Assembly: GCA_903928045.1 (NCBI GenBank)
Contig: CAIYPH010000014.1
Span: forward strand, 1-16,159
Reading direction: 5' to 3'
DNA length: 16,159 bases
From: an uncultured Rhodospirillales bacterium
Lineage (GTDB): Bacteria; Pseudomonadota; Alphaproteobacteria; Acetobacterales; Acetobacteraceae
This document shows, piece by piece, positions 1 through 6,613 of this stretch. The first letter of the stretch is position 1. The number at the start of each line of letters is the position of its first letter. The translations under genes and the position numbers were made by a program. The notes below the pieces were generated by a model. That model was not told the DNA's origin. It ran no database searches and worked only from the letters and a program-made list of their open reading frames with translations.

Positions 1-658
1 CCAAGCCCTCGCGAATGGTCGCCAGCACGCGAGCAGTCTGCGGCACCGCGGGCGGGTTCCGCTGGCCCAGGCGTAGCAAGATCATCAGGGCCGCACAGTA
101 GAGCGCTGCACCGAGTACCAGCGCGCCCTGGATGCCGATCGCCGCCAGCAATGCGCCGCCGACGGTGGGGCCAAGCATGCGGCTGGCGTTGTTGGCTCCA
201 ACGTCGATAGACATCGCGATGTTCATCCGCTCGGCGCCGGCGGCCTGGCCGATCATTACCCGGCGGATCGGGTTGTCCGCCGCCCAGCCGCAGCCGTTGA
301 TGAAGCTCGCCAGCGCGATCTGCCACACCGCCAGATGCCCCGTCATCGCCGAGACCGCCAGCGCCGCCTCGCCCAGCAGCAGCAGAACCACCACGCCCAA
401 TAGCGCCGTCCGCCGCTCCACCCGCTCGGCCAGCGCGCCGATGAAGGCGCCGAACAGGCCCATCGGCAGCAGCCGCAGCATGGTGACCATCGAGACGATG
501 AAGGCCGAGCCGGTGGCGGCGTAGGTGAACACCCCGAAGGCGATCATCTCCAGCCAGCGCACGGTGAACAGCGCGAGACCGACGCACCACAGCCGGCGAA
601 AATCGGCGACCGCGAACAGACCTCCGGTAACCCCACCCACGCTGCCGGACCCCGCCAT
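1..658 (-). CDS. MFS transporter, N-terminal part (runs off the left edge)
   Basis: Membrane transporter of the major facilitator superfamily; about 219 N-terminal residues are in the window and the C-terminal half lies beyond base 1. The translation shows alternating hydrophobic helices, an MFS loop between helices 2 and 3 around residues 70-80 (GALAERVERRTAL, the place of motif A), and a later GANNASRMLGPTVGG stretch resembling the GPxxGG motif C. The arrangement resembles MFS_3/EntS-like exporters, but the substrate cannot be read from the sequence. I chose the ATG at 658. An in-frame ATG at 673 is also possible but has no ribosome binding site and lies at the edge of a possible promoter (a perfect TTGACA at 701-696, poor -10 at 678-673). 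The gene diverges from the MFS gene at 742. Without the C-terminus, completeness cannot be judged. Confidence 0.85.
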   Translation of the reverse strand, partial: MAGSGSVGGVTGGLFAVADFRRLWCVGLALFTVRWLEMIAFGVFTYAATGSAFIVSMVTMLRLLPMGLFGAFIGALAERVERRTALLGVVVLLLLGEAALAVSAMTGHLAVWQIALASFINGCGWAADNPIRRVMIGQAAGAERMNIAMSIDVGANNASRMLGPTVGGALLAAIGIQGALVLGAALYCAALMILLRLGQRNPPAVPQTARVLATIREGL

Positions 659-741
659 TTCCACCCGCCCCATAGCCAACACAGCCCCGCCCTGCTGTCA
701 AAGCCGCTTGCCGCCGCCGCCCCGGCGTGGGACGCAGCGGC

Positions 742-2154
742 ATGAACACGGGGAACACCACTGCGGGCTGGGGCGGGCTGCTGCGCGGCGCCAATCTGCT
801 GCGCACCCTGGTGATCACCGGTGGCGTCGGCCTGCATGCGGTGTCGATCTACGTGGTCGCCACCGTGATGCCGGTGGTGGTCAGCGAAATCGGCGGGCTC
901 GCCTTCTTTTCCTGGACCTCGACGCTCTATGTCGTGGGCTCCCTCACCTCCGCCTCCTCCGTGCCGTTGCTGATGGCGCGCCTCGGGCCGCGCGGGGCCT
1001 ACCGGCTGGCGTGTCTGCTGTTCGCCATCGGCAGCCTGATCTGCTCCCTCTCCTCCAATATGCCGATGCTGCTGGCCGGGCGGCTGATCCAGGGGCTCGG
1101 CGGCGGCATGCTGCCCGCCCTCGGCTACGGGCTGATCCGCCGCATCTTCCCGGCCGAACTCCATGCCCGCGCCATCGTGGTGATCGGCTCGGTGTGGGGC
1201 ATCGCGGCCCTCGCCGGCCCCGCCGTCGGCGGGCTGTTCGCGCAATATGCCACCTGGCGCGCCGCCTTCTGGGTGGACGTGCCGATCGCGATCACTTTCG
1301 TACTGGCTTCGGCCGCCATCCTGCCGCGCGGCGGCGAGGGCGGGCCGGCCCCCGGCATTCCCGGCGCCCGCCTCGCACTCCTGGCCGCCGCGGCAATCAG
1401 CGTGAGCACCGGCGGCGCCAGCGCGCAGCCGCTCTACGCCGGCCTCGGACTTATCGTCGCCATCGCCTGCCTCGCCGCCACCCTGCGGATCGACCGCACC
1501 GCCACCCGCCGCATGTTCCCCGCCGGCGCCTTCGATTGGCGCACCCCCTTCGGCGCCGCCTCGGCCTCGCTCGGGCTGCTCAATCTCTCCGCCGCGCCCT
1601 GCACCTTCCTGCCCTTCATGCTGCAAAAGGCGCACGGCGTGCCGCCGCTGGCCGCCGGCTATATCAGCGCGACCTACGCGCTGACCTGGACCGCCACCTC
1701 CTTCGTCACCGCCTCCGCCGCCGGGCAGACCGCCCGCGCGCTGATGCTGGCCGGCCCCGCCACCATGCTCGCCGGACTGCTGCTGATCGGCGCCACCCTG
1801 CCCGCCGGGCACCTGGCCTTCGTGATCATCGGCCAAGGCCTCCTCGGCGTCGGCATCGGTTTCGTCTGGGCCCATCTCGGCGCCATGATGATGTCCGTCG
1901 CCGCCCCCGCCGACCGCGAAATGGCCGGCCCGTTCATCACCACCACCCAAACCCTCACCACCGTCTTCGGCTCCGCCCTGGCCGGCCTCGTCGCCAACCT
2001 CGCCGGCCTCCCCACCGCAACCACCACCGCCGAACTGGGCCACACCACCGCCTGGCTGTTCGGCACGCTGGCCATCGTCCCGCTTGCCGCGTGCTGGGCG
2101 GCCTGGAAAATGCTGCGGCTGACCCGCGATCAGAGTGTCAGCAGGCTGCCGTAG
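742..2154 (+). CDS. MFS transporter, DHA2/EmrB-like multidrug or metabolite exporter
   Basis: Predicted inner-membrane proton-driven transporter of 470 residues, very hydrophobic throughout, with a length compatible with 12-14 membrane segments. Visible family motifs are a motif A-like loop around residues 78-88 (MARLGPRGAYR), motif B with Arg114 (GRLIQGLGGG, 113-122) and motif C (AGPAVGGLF, 158-166), followed by WRAAFWVDVPIA, a typical DHA2-type sequence at the end of that helix. I preferred the ATG at 742 over an in-frame GTG at 727 because GGGA lies about 9 bases before the ATG. Its last 25 bases overlap the 3' end of the convergent decarboxylase-like gene. Its neighbours suggest it may move an organic acid or aromatic compound, but that is inference; the fold assignment is firm and the substrate unknown. 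Confidence 0.88.
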   Translation: MNTGNTTAGWGGLLRGANLLRTLVITGGVGLHAVSIYVVATVMPVVVSEIGGLAFFSWTSTLYVVGSLTSASSVPLLMARLGPRGAYRLACLLFAIGSLICSLSSNMPMLLAGRLIQGLGGGMLPALGYGLIRRIFPAELHARAIVVIGSVWGIAALAGPAVGGLFAQYATWRAAFWVDVPIAITFVLASAAILPRGGEGGPAPGIPGARLALLAAAAISVSTGGASAQPLYAGLGLIVAIACLAATLRIDRTATRRMFPAGAFDWRTPFGAASASLGLLNLSAAPCTFLPFMLQKAHGVPPLAAGYISATYALTWTATSFVTASAAGQTARALMLAGPATMLAGLLLIGATLPAGHLAFVIIGQGLLGVGIGFVWAHLGAMMMSVAAPADREMAGPFITTTQTLTTVFGSALAGLVANLAGLPTATTTAELGHTTAWLFGTLAIVPLAACWAAWKMLRLTRDQSVSRLP

Positions 2155-2918
2155 CCGGGGATTGCGGAGCGCACACCGGAGAGGCGCATACAGTGCCACA
2201 GGCTCGCCTGGTTGGCGGAAATGACGGGGCGGGCGAGGTCCGTCTCCAGCGCATCGATGATGCCGACGCAGCGGAAGCCGGTGCCGGCGATCAGCACGCC
2301 GTCGGCCTCGGGCGGGCAGGCGGCGCGGATTTGGGCGTAGAGAGGCTCGATCTCCTGCTCGAAGCCCATGCCGTTCGGGTAGAGCTCGCCTGGCGGCAGG
2401 TCGCGCCATTTGCGGCCGGGGTCGTAGCGCATATGCCCGGCGGGTGGCACGCCGAGGGCAGTGTAATAGGCCACGCCGGCGGCGACGATGGCGTCATTGA
2501 ACCAGGGCGGCAGCACCAGGAAGGGGCGCCGCACGCCTGAGGCGCGCAGGGCTGCGAGACAGTCGAGCCCGTTGGTGGTGATGGCGGGGCCGGGGCCGAT
2601 CAACGGCGCGAGGGCGGCGACGGTCGCCTCGTCCCAGCCGGCGCCGCCGAGGATGGAGCTCGAGCTGTGGCCGACCACGATGGCGGTGAGGCGCATGGCG
2701 GCGAACTGGGCGGCGCCGCGGGCGAGGTCGGGCTCCGGCACCACGCCACTGCGATCCTCCCGCCAGCGCGCCCAGGGGGCGCCTGCGGTGACCCGCGCGG
2801 CATGGACGGAGACGCCCTGCGGCGCCATCGCCCACCATTCGGCCTCGGGCACTGCCTCGTTGCCGACGATGAACATGCCGATGCGGGCCTGCCAGCCCCA
2901 ATTGTCCGGCGCCAGCAT
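2130..2918 (-). CDS. Arylmalonate decarboxylase / maleate isomerase-like protein (Asp/Glu racemase superfamily)
   Basis: Cytoplasmic enzyme-like protein of 262 residues, a usual length for the arylmalonate decarboxylase/maleate isomerase branch of the Asp/Glu racemase superfamily. An N-terminal GHSSSS motif (residues 83-88) occupies the place where family members have their first active-site loop, often with Cys or Thr-Ser. The second half has GVLIAGTGFRCVGIIDALE (207-225) and RPVISANQ (230-237). In my unaided alignment the catalytic Cys of the decarboxylase C-terminal loop (SCGG) is replaced by Gly, while Cys217 sits some residues later, so the reaction is uncertain. The ATG at 2918 follows a GGGGAG ribosome binding site. 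It lies 17 bases after CoA-transferase subunit B, so it is the third gene of that operon, which suggests catabolism of a dicarboxylic or malonate-type acid. Confidence 0.8.
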   Translation of the reverse strand: MLAPDNWGWQARIGMFIVGNEAVPEAEWWAMAPQGVSVHAARVTAGAPWARWREDRSGVVPEPDLARGAAQFAAMRLTAIVVGHSSSSILGGAGWDEATVAALAPLIGPGPAITTNGLDCLAALRASGVRRPFLVLPPWFNDAIVAAGVAYYTALGVPPAGHMRYDPGRKWRDLPPGELYPNGMGFEQEIEPLYAQIRAACPPEADGVLIAGTGFRCVGIIDALETDLARPVISANQASLWHCMRLSGVRSAIPGYGSLLTL

Positions 2919-2935
2919 GGCCGTGCTCCCCGTTG

Positions 2936-3613
2936 TCAGATGTCCATCGGCCCGAAATTGGGCGAGACGGTGAAATCCGCCTCGGTGACGGCGCGGATGT
3001 TCTCGACCGTGAGGCCCGGATAGGCCTCGCGCAGCACCAGGCCCTCGGGCGTCACATCGAACACCGCGTGGTCGGTCACGATCACCTTGACGCAGCCCTT
3101 GCCGGTGAGCGGCAGATGAGTGCGCTTCTTCACCTTGCTGTGGCCATGCTTGTCGGTGTGCTGGAGCGCCGCGATGATGCGGGGCACGCCGTAGCAGAGG
3201 TCCATCGCGCCGCCGATGCCGGGCCACCACTTGCCGTTGCGCTTGGAGGCCCAGTTGGCGAGGTTGCCCTCCTGGTCAACCTCAAGCCCGCCCAGCACCG
3301 AGGTGGCGATGTAGCCGTTGCGCATGGCGCCGAGCGAGGTGGTGAGGTCCATGATCGCCGCACCGGGCATCAGCGTCACCGGCTCGGTCGAGGCGTTGGA
3401 GACGTCGCTGTCGGCCTCCAGAGTGCTGGGCTTGGGGCCAAAGCCGAAGCAGCCGTTCTCTGAGTGGAAAATCACCTGCACGCCCGCCGGCAGATAGTTC
3501 GCCGTCATGGTCGGGATGCCGATGCCGAGATTCACCACTTCGCCGGCGCGCAGCTCGCGGGCGCAGCGGCGGGCGATGACCACGCGGGGGTCCTGGCCGT
3601 GCAGATGGCTCAT
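2936..3613 (-). CDS. CoA transferase subunit B (family I, 3-oxoacid/acetate CoA-transferase type)
   Basis: Beta subunit, 225 residues, of a two-subunit family I CoA transferase, which moves CoA from an acyl-CoA donor to a carboxylic acid through a glutamyl-CoA intermediate. The catalytic glutamate is visible as Glu52 in SENGCFGFGP (51-60). The N-terminal VVNLGIGIPT and later GGAMDL and FDVTPEGLVLREAYPG segments are also characteristic. A GGAAGGAG ribosome binding site precedes the ATG at 3613. The start codon overlaps the stop of subunit A in ATGA, so translation of the two subunits is probably coupled, as expected for a hetero-oligomer. The acid substrate (acetoacetate, 3-oxoadipate, short-chain or other) cannot be decided from the sequence, so no gene symbol is given. 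Confidence 0.93.
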   Translation of the reverse strand: MSHLHGQDPRVVIARRCARELRAGEVVNLGIGIPTMTANYLPAGVQVIFHSENGCFGFGPKPSTLEADSDVSNASTEPVTLMPGAAIMDLTTSLGAMRNGYIATSVLGGLEVDQEGNLANWASKRNGKWWPGIGGAMDLCYGVPRIIAALQHTDKHGHSKVKKRTHLPLTGKGCVKVIVTDHAVFDVTPEGLVLREAYPGLTVENIRAVTEADFTVSPNFGPMDI

Positions 3614-4380
3614 GGCGTCTCTCCTTCCGAAAGCTTGGGCAGCCGGCCGAGCTTTATCCAGTGGTCGCGATAGAGCGTGTGCTGGTCCGCCAGCGCGTAC
3701 CCCTGCACCACCGCGTTGACGAAGGGGCCGGGGCAGCCGACGCGCTCCGGCGGGATGGCACCGACGGGCACGATCTCGTTCACCTCGGCGATGGTGAACT
3801 TGCCGGCCATCGCCAGGTCCTTCTGGTTCTGGGTGGCCATGTAGCGGAATTCGACGTTGCCCAACGGATCGGCGCGATAGCCGCGGATGATCGAGATGTC
3901 GGCGGTGAGTGCCTCCTCCACGAGGTAGGTCTTGCCCTTGATCTCGATGGTCCGCTTGGGCTCCTCGAGGTCGGGGAACAGGCCCTCCTGGTCGAGAATG
4001 CCCACCCCCACCGGCACCAGCGCGCCGCCCAGCCCATGCCCGCCGGCCCGCACCTTCTCGGCCCAAGTGCCCATGGGGAAGAACTGCCGCACCTTCAGCT
4101 TGCCAGAGAGATAAGCATCCGACGCCTCATTGGAAGTGGCGCCGTGCGTGCCAATATACTCCTCGATCAGTCCCGCGGCGAACAACTTGCCCATCAGGAA
4201 GTCGCCGCGCAGGCCGGAGGTGTTGGCGATCAGGGTCAGGCGGTCGATTCCGTGAGCCAGCAGCCACTCGATGCACTTCGCCGGCTCGCCGGCGCCGACG
4301 AACTCGCCCATCATCACCCGCGAACCGGGCGTGACATGGGCCATCGCGGCGTCGATGCTCATCACCTTGTCGATATTCAT
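3610..4380 (-). CDS. CoA transferase subunit A (family I)
   Basis: Alpha subunit, 256 residues, partner of the gene at 2936-3613. The N-terminus KVMSIDAAMAHVTPGSRVMM with GEFVGAGEP (25-33) matches the conserved opening of 3-oxoacid/acetate CoA-transferase alpha subunits. The glycine-rich GGHGLGGALVPVGVG (113-127) and the late EIVPVGAIPPERVGCPGPFV segment (202-221) are also family hallmarks. It is somewhat longer than AtoD/PcaI-type subunits as I remember them (about 220-235 residues), mostly at the C-terminus. It is the first gene of a three-gene operon (subunit A, subunit B, decarboxylase-like). The Shine-Dalgarno GAGGAG lies 11 bases before the ATG, inside an inverted repeat described separately, which hints at control of the operon at this site. 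Confidence 0.93.
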   Translation of the reverse strand: MNIDKVMSIDAAMAHVTPGSRVMMGEFVGAGEPAKCIEWLLAHGIDRLTLIANTSGLRGDFLMGKLFAAGLIEEYIGTHGATSNEASDAYLSGKLKVRQFFPMGTWAEKVRAGGHGLGGALVPVGVGILDQEGLFPDLEEPKRTIEIKGKTYLVEEALTADISIIRGYRADPLGNVEFRYMATQNQKDLAMAGKFTIAEVNEIVPVGAIPPERVGCPGPFVNAVVQGYALADQHTLYRDHWIKLGRLPKLSEGETP

Positions 4381-4385
4381 GGCAG

Positions 4386-4408
4386 GCGACACTCCTCGGA
4401 AGTGTCGC
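4386..4408 (-). promoter_or_regulatory. Inverted repeat enclosing the ribosome binding site of the CoA-transferase operon
   Basis: On the minus strand GCGACACT, seven bases TCCGAGG, then AGTGTCGC form a perfect 8-bp inverted repeat ending five bases before the ATG at 4380. The Shine-Dalgarno GAGGAG straddles the loop and the second arm. As RNA it would be a hairpin that can hide the ribosome binding site; as DNA it could equally be a repressor operator. The dyad is certain; its role is inference. Confidence 0.5.
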
Positions 4409-4431
4409 AGGGTTAATGCCGGCGGCGGTTT

Positions 4432-4447
4432 GCGGCAAGCCTGCCGC
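4432..4447. repeat. Short inverted repeat in the divergent CoA-transferase/OmpA intergenic region
   Basis: GCGGCA, four bases AGCC, then TGCCGC make a perfect 6-bp dyad near the middle of the 137-base gap between the two divergent genes. It could be an operator, but a GC-rich dyad of this size may also occur by chance. I found no convincing -35/-10 pair beside it on either strand. Confidence 0.3.
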
Positions 4448-4517
4448 GGCATCGGCCCGCCCCGGCTGGTTCATTGCATCTGAAACGGGCAGAATGGCAC
4501 CCGCTCAAGGAACCCGC

Positions 4518-6095
4518 ATGCGGATTGGCTGTCGCTTCGCCCTCATGATCTCGGCCCTGCTTGCCCTGCCGTCCGTCTGCCGCGCGCAGGTGGCGCCGCC
4601 GGGTGATTGCGCGCCGGCCGGACGGCTCTCCGGCTATGTGGCGAAGGCGCCGGCGGATGGCAGGGCCTGGGATGTCGTGACCTTCGCCACCCCCACTGGG
4701 CCGCTGACCGTGAGCGGCCGCACCTGCATGCAACACTACACGGTGAGCGACGGAACGGCGCCGGCGAGCGACGGCGCGATCCAGTCCCGCTACCGTCTGG
4801 CCCTGCGTCGCGCGGGCGGCGACATCATCCTGGCCGAGGACCGACTCACCCTCGCCCGCCTCCCCGGCGCTGACGGCGCCTTGGTGCGGATCACCAGCCT
4901 GGGCAACGCGATCGACGTCACGGTGGTCGAGCCCGTGCCGCGCCGTCAGGTGCTGACCGCGCCAAATACAACCGACTATGCGCCGCTCGGCCATATGCCG
5001 GACTACGCCGCCGACCCGCCGGACCGGCGTGCCTTCGACCAGCGCAGCTTCCAAGTGCGCGACGGCGACGAGACACGCGAGGTGGTGGTCCAGGGCGCCC
5101 GCACCGAGATCGCCTATGCGCTGCGCGAGGGCGGCCGGCTGGCCAGCGACGCCGACATCCAGGAGAACTACCGCGCCGCCCTGAGTGAGGCCGGCGCCGA
5201 GATCCTGTTCACCGACGAGCGTAACACCACCGCCCGCCTCGACCGCGCGGGTCACGCAATATGGCTGAAGGTGTGGAGCGAGGAGACCGCGATCAACATC
5301 ACGGTGATCGAGCAGGCGGCGCATGTTCCGTCCCTCTTGCCTCCCTCCGGCCACGACGATCGCCGCCTTGGCCACATGCCGGGCTATGCCGCCGACCCGC
5401 CGGAGCGGCACAGCCTCGATGAAGTCATCTTCACGTTGCAGGACGGCGAGGAATCGCGCGAGGTCAGGGTGCAGGGTGCTCGCACCGAGCTTTCCTATGC
5501 CCCGCGGCCAGGCCAGCTGGTGGCATCCGATCTCGACATCCAGCTTAATTACCGTGCCGCGCTCGCCAGGCTTGGCGCGCAGGTCCTGTTCATGGACAGC
5601 GCCACCACTGTCGCCCGCTTCGGCGATGCGGGGCGGCTGGTCTGGGTGAAGATATGGAGCCAGGAGACCATGATCGCGGTCTCAATCGTCGAGGAGAAGG
5701 CGTTCAAGGCGGCGATCCGGCCGACGACCGCCGAAGCGCTCAAGACGGCACTCGAGACCCGCGGGCGCGTGGGATTGTTCCTGCCGTTCGATTTTGATCG
5801 CCCAAGCCTCAAGCCCGAGGCCGCGCCGGTACTCGCAGAAGTCACGCGGCTGCTGCGGGAGGCGCCGGGTTTGCGGATCCTGGTCGAGAACCACACCGAT
5901 AATATTGGCCCGCGCGCGCGCAACATCGAGCTCGCCGCTGGCCGTGCCGCGGCAGTGCGCGATGCGCTGTCGAGCGCCGGCATCGACCCAATCCGCATCG
6001 CCATCGCCGGCATCGGGCCTGACCGACCACTTACCGACAACGGCACCTCCGAAGCCCGCGCGCGCAACCGGCGCACGGTCCTGGTTCGCCAATAG
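4518..6095 (+). CDS. Secreted OmpA-family peptidoglycan-binding protein with internal repeats
   Basis: Predicted cell-envelope protein of 525 residues. It begins with a signal peptide (positive MRIGCR, hydrophobic core, likely cut after CRA at about 23). Three units of about 110 residues follow: a diverged one (about 30-140) and two highly similar ones (157-266 and 284-393), each of the latter starting LGHMPxYAADPP and ending in a V(K)xWSxET segment. The C-terminal 110 residues are an OmpA/MotB-type peptidoglycan-binding domain: FLPFDFDRPSLK (421-432), HTDN (459-462) and NRRTVLV near the end. Asp461 and Arg476 align with the diaminopimelate-binding Asp271 and Arg286 of E. coli OmpA. There is no N-terminal beta barrel, so the protein is probably periplasmic or attached to the outer membrane. 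An AAGG ribosome binding site precedes the ATG at 4518. I do not recognise the repeat family. Confidence 0.88.
   Translation: MRIGCRFALMISALLALPSVCRAQVAPPGDCAPAGRLSGYVAKAPADGRAWDVVTFATPTGPLTVSGRTCMQHYTVSDGTAPASDGAIQSRYRLALRRAGGDIILAEDRLTLARLPGADGALVRITSLGNAIDVTVVEPVPRRQVLTAPNTTDYAPLGHMPDYAADPPDRRAFDQRSFQVRDGDETREVVVQGARTEIAYALREGGRLASDADIQENYRAALSEAGAEILFTDERNTTARLDRAGHAIWLKVWSEETAINITVIEQAAHVPSLLPPSGHDDRRLGHMPGYAADPPERHSLDEVIFTLQDGEESREVRVQGARTELSYAPRPGQLVASDLDIQLNYRAALARLGAQVLFMDSATTVARFGDAGRLVWVKIWSQETMIAVSIVEEKAFKAAIRPTTAEALKTALETRGRVGLFLPFDFDRPSLKPEAAPVLAEVTRLLREAPGLRILVENHTDNIGPRARNIELAAGRAAAVRDALSSAGIDPIRIAIAGIGPDRPLTDNGTSEARARNRRTVLVRQ
4986..5696 (+). repeat. Two tandem ~110-residue repeat units inside the OmpA-family gene
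   Basis: Bases 4986-5315 and 5367-5696 encode two repeats of 110 residues separated by 17 residues. Shared landmarks in the same order are LGHMP, YAADPP, RDG/QDG with E..REV, VQGARTE, ASD.DIQ.NYRAAL, TARLDRAG/VARFGDAG and VKVWSEET/VKIWSQET. A weaker third copy precedes them in the protein at residues 30-140, with the RYRLALRRAG and ARL landmarks recognisable. The similarity points to internal duplication. Confidence 0.8.
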
Positions 6096-6138
6096 CGCGA
6101 ATTCATTGGGCGCAGTCGAGCCCGGCGCGTGTCATGGG

Positions 6139-6167
6139 TTGACGGCGGGCTGCCCATTCGCCATAAG
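6139..6167 (+). promoter_or_regulatory. Sigma70-type promoter for rpmB
   Basis: TTGACG at 6139-6144 (five of six to consensus), a 17-base spacer, then CATAAG at 6162-6167 (four of six). This predicts a start of transcription near 6174 and a leader of about 47 bases before rpmB. The optimal spacing and the position in the gap between two genes support it. Confidence 0.55.
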
Positions 6168-6220
6168 CCGCGCCTTCCTGCGGCATCTCGTGCCGTCGAC
6201 CGCTATTGAGGATTACCACG

Positions 6221-6517
6221 ATGTCTCGCCGCTGCCAGCTCACCGGGAAAGGCGTCCTGTCGGGCAATAACGTCAGCCACGCCAACAACAAGACCCGTCG
6301 CCGCTTCCTGCCCAACCTGCAGGATAGCTCGATGCTCTCCGATACGCTTGGCGCGTCGGTCAGCATGCGCTTGTCGACCCGGGCGATCCGCACGGTCGAG
6401 CATAATGGCGGGATTGACGCCTATCTGCTGTCGACCCCGAACCGCAACCTCGCCCCCGAGGCGCTGGTGCTGAAGCGGCGCATCGTCCGCGCCGCGGCCA
6501 AGAAGGCCGCTGTCTGA
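6221..6517 (+). CDS. rpmB: 50S ribosomal protein L28
   Basis: Ribosomal protein L28 of the large subunit, 98 residues, the usual length for alphaproteobacterial L28. The start [20 protein letters not shown] is diagnostic, followed by [12 protein letters not shown] and a basic, alanine-lysine-rich C-terminus ([13 protein letters not shown]). The protein binds rRNA and is expected to be essential. The ATG at 6221 is preceded by GAGG about nine bases upstream; the open frame extends a few codons further to a TTG that makes no sense for this family. rpmB stands alone here, with its own promoter upstream and a dyad downstream, rather than in an rpmB-rpmG pair. Confidence 0.98.
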   Translation: MSRRCQLTGKGVLSGNNVSHANNKTRRRFLPNLQDSSMLSDTLGASVSMRLSTRAIRTVEHNGGIDAYLLSTPNRNLAPEALVLKRRIVRAAAKKAAV

Positions 6518-6532
6518 GGTCTGCCGACACGG

Positions 6533-6552
6533 CCTGTCGCCATGGCGACGGG
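6533..6552 (+). terminator. Palindrome after rpmB, possible transcription terminator
   Basis: CCTGTCGCCATGGCGACGGG is a dyad with ten-base arms including one G-T pair, 16 bases after the rpmB stop. As RNA it could fold with a short central loop. There is no run of T behind it, so it is either a weak or factor-dependent terminator or a 3'-end stabilising hairpin. Confidence 0.4.
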
Positions 6553-6573
6553 CGGGCGTCCTGATACAAGCGG

Positions 6574-6606
6574 TTAACGGTTTATTCAGACATTGGGGCC
6601 CATAAT
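6574..6606 (+). promoter_or_regulatory. CtrA-box-like site with -10 element upstream of the histidine kinase-like gene
   Basis: TTAACGGTTTATTCA (6574-6588) fits the CtrA consensus TTAA-N7-TTAA with one mismatch. CATAAT at 6601-6606 matches five of six bases of a -10 hexamer. Transcription would start at about 6612-6613, placing the box centre near -32, where CtrA sits at promoters it activates in Caulobacter. The sequence match is direct; function is inferred. Confidence 0.45.
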
Positions 6607-6613
6607 CGGCCCT

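Noticed and set aside
132..524. Plus-strand open frame of 130 codons
   Set aside because: It is antisense to the partial MFS gene on the minus strand, whose translation has clear membrane helices and MFS motifs; this frame gives a Ser/Arg/Pro-rich sequence of no family.
696..701. Perfect TTGACA (minus strand) in the gap between the two MFS genes
   Set aside because: At 17-base spacing the -10 position reads TGGCTA, a poor match, so I did not list it as a promoter; it is mentioned with the gene.
544..2409. Long minus-strand frame (621 codons)
   Set aside because: Gly/Glu/Ala-rich, low-complexity shadow opposite the MFS gene and out of frame with the decarboxylase-like gene.
525..2540. Very long plus-strand frame (671 codons) across the MFS gene
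   Set aside because: Its translation is an Arg/Pro/His-rich run typical of out-of-frame reading of high-GC DNA; the frame at 742-2154 gives a coherent transporter.
4413..4416. TTAA in the CoA-transferase/OmpA gap as a third CtrA-like site
   Set aside because: Seven bases further there is no second half-site (GGCG), so it does not fit the TTAA-N7-TTAA pattern.
4413..5411. Minus-strand frame of 332 codons opposite the OmpA-family gene
   Set aside because: Repetitive valine-rich look arises from the antisense of the OmpA-family gene's repeats; the plus frame has a signal peptide and peptidoglycan-binding motifs.
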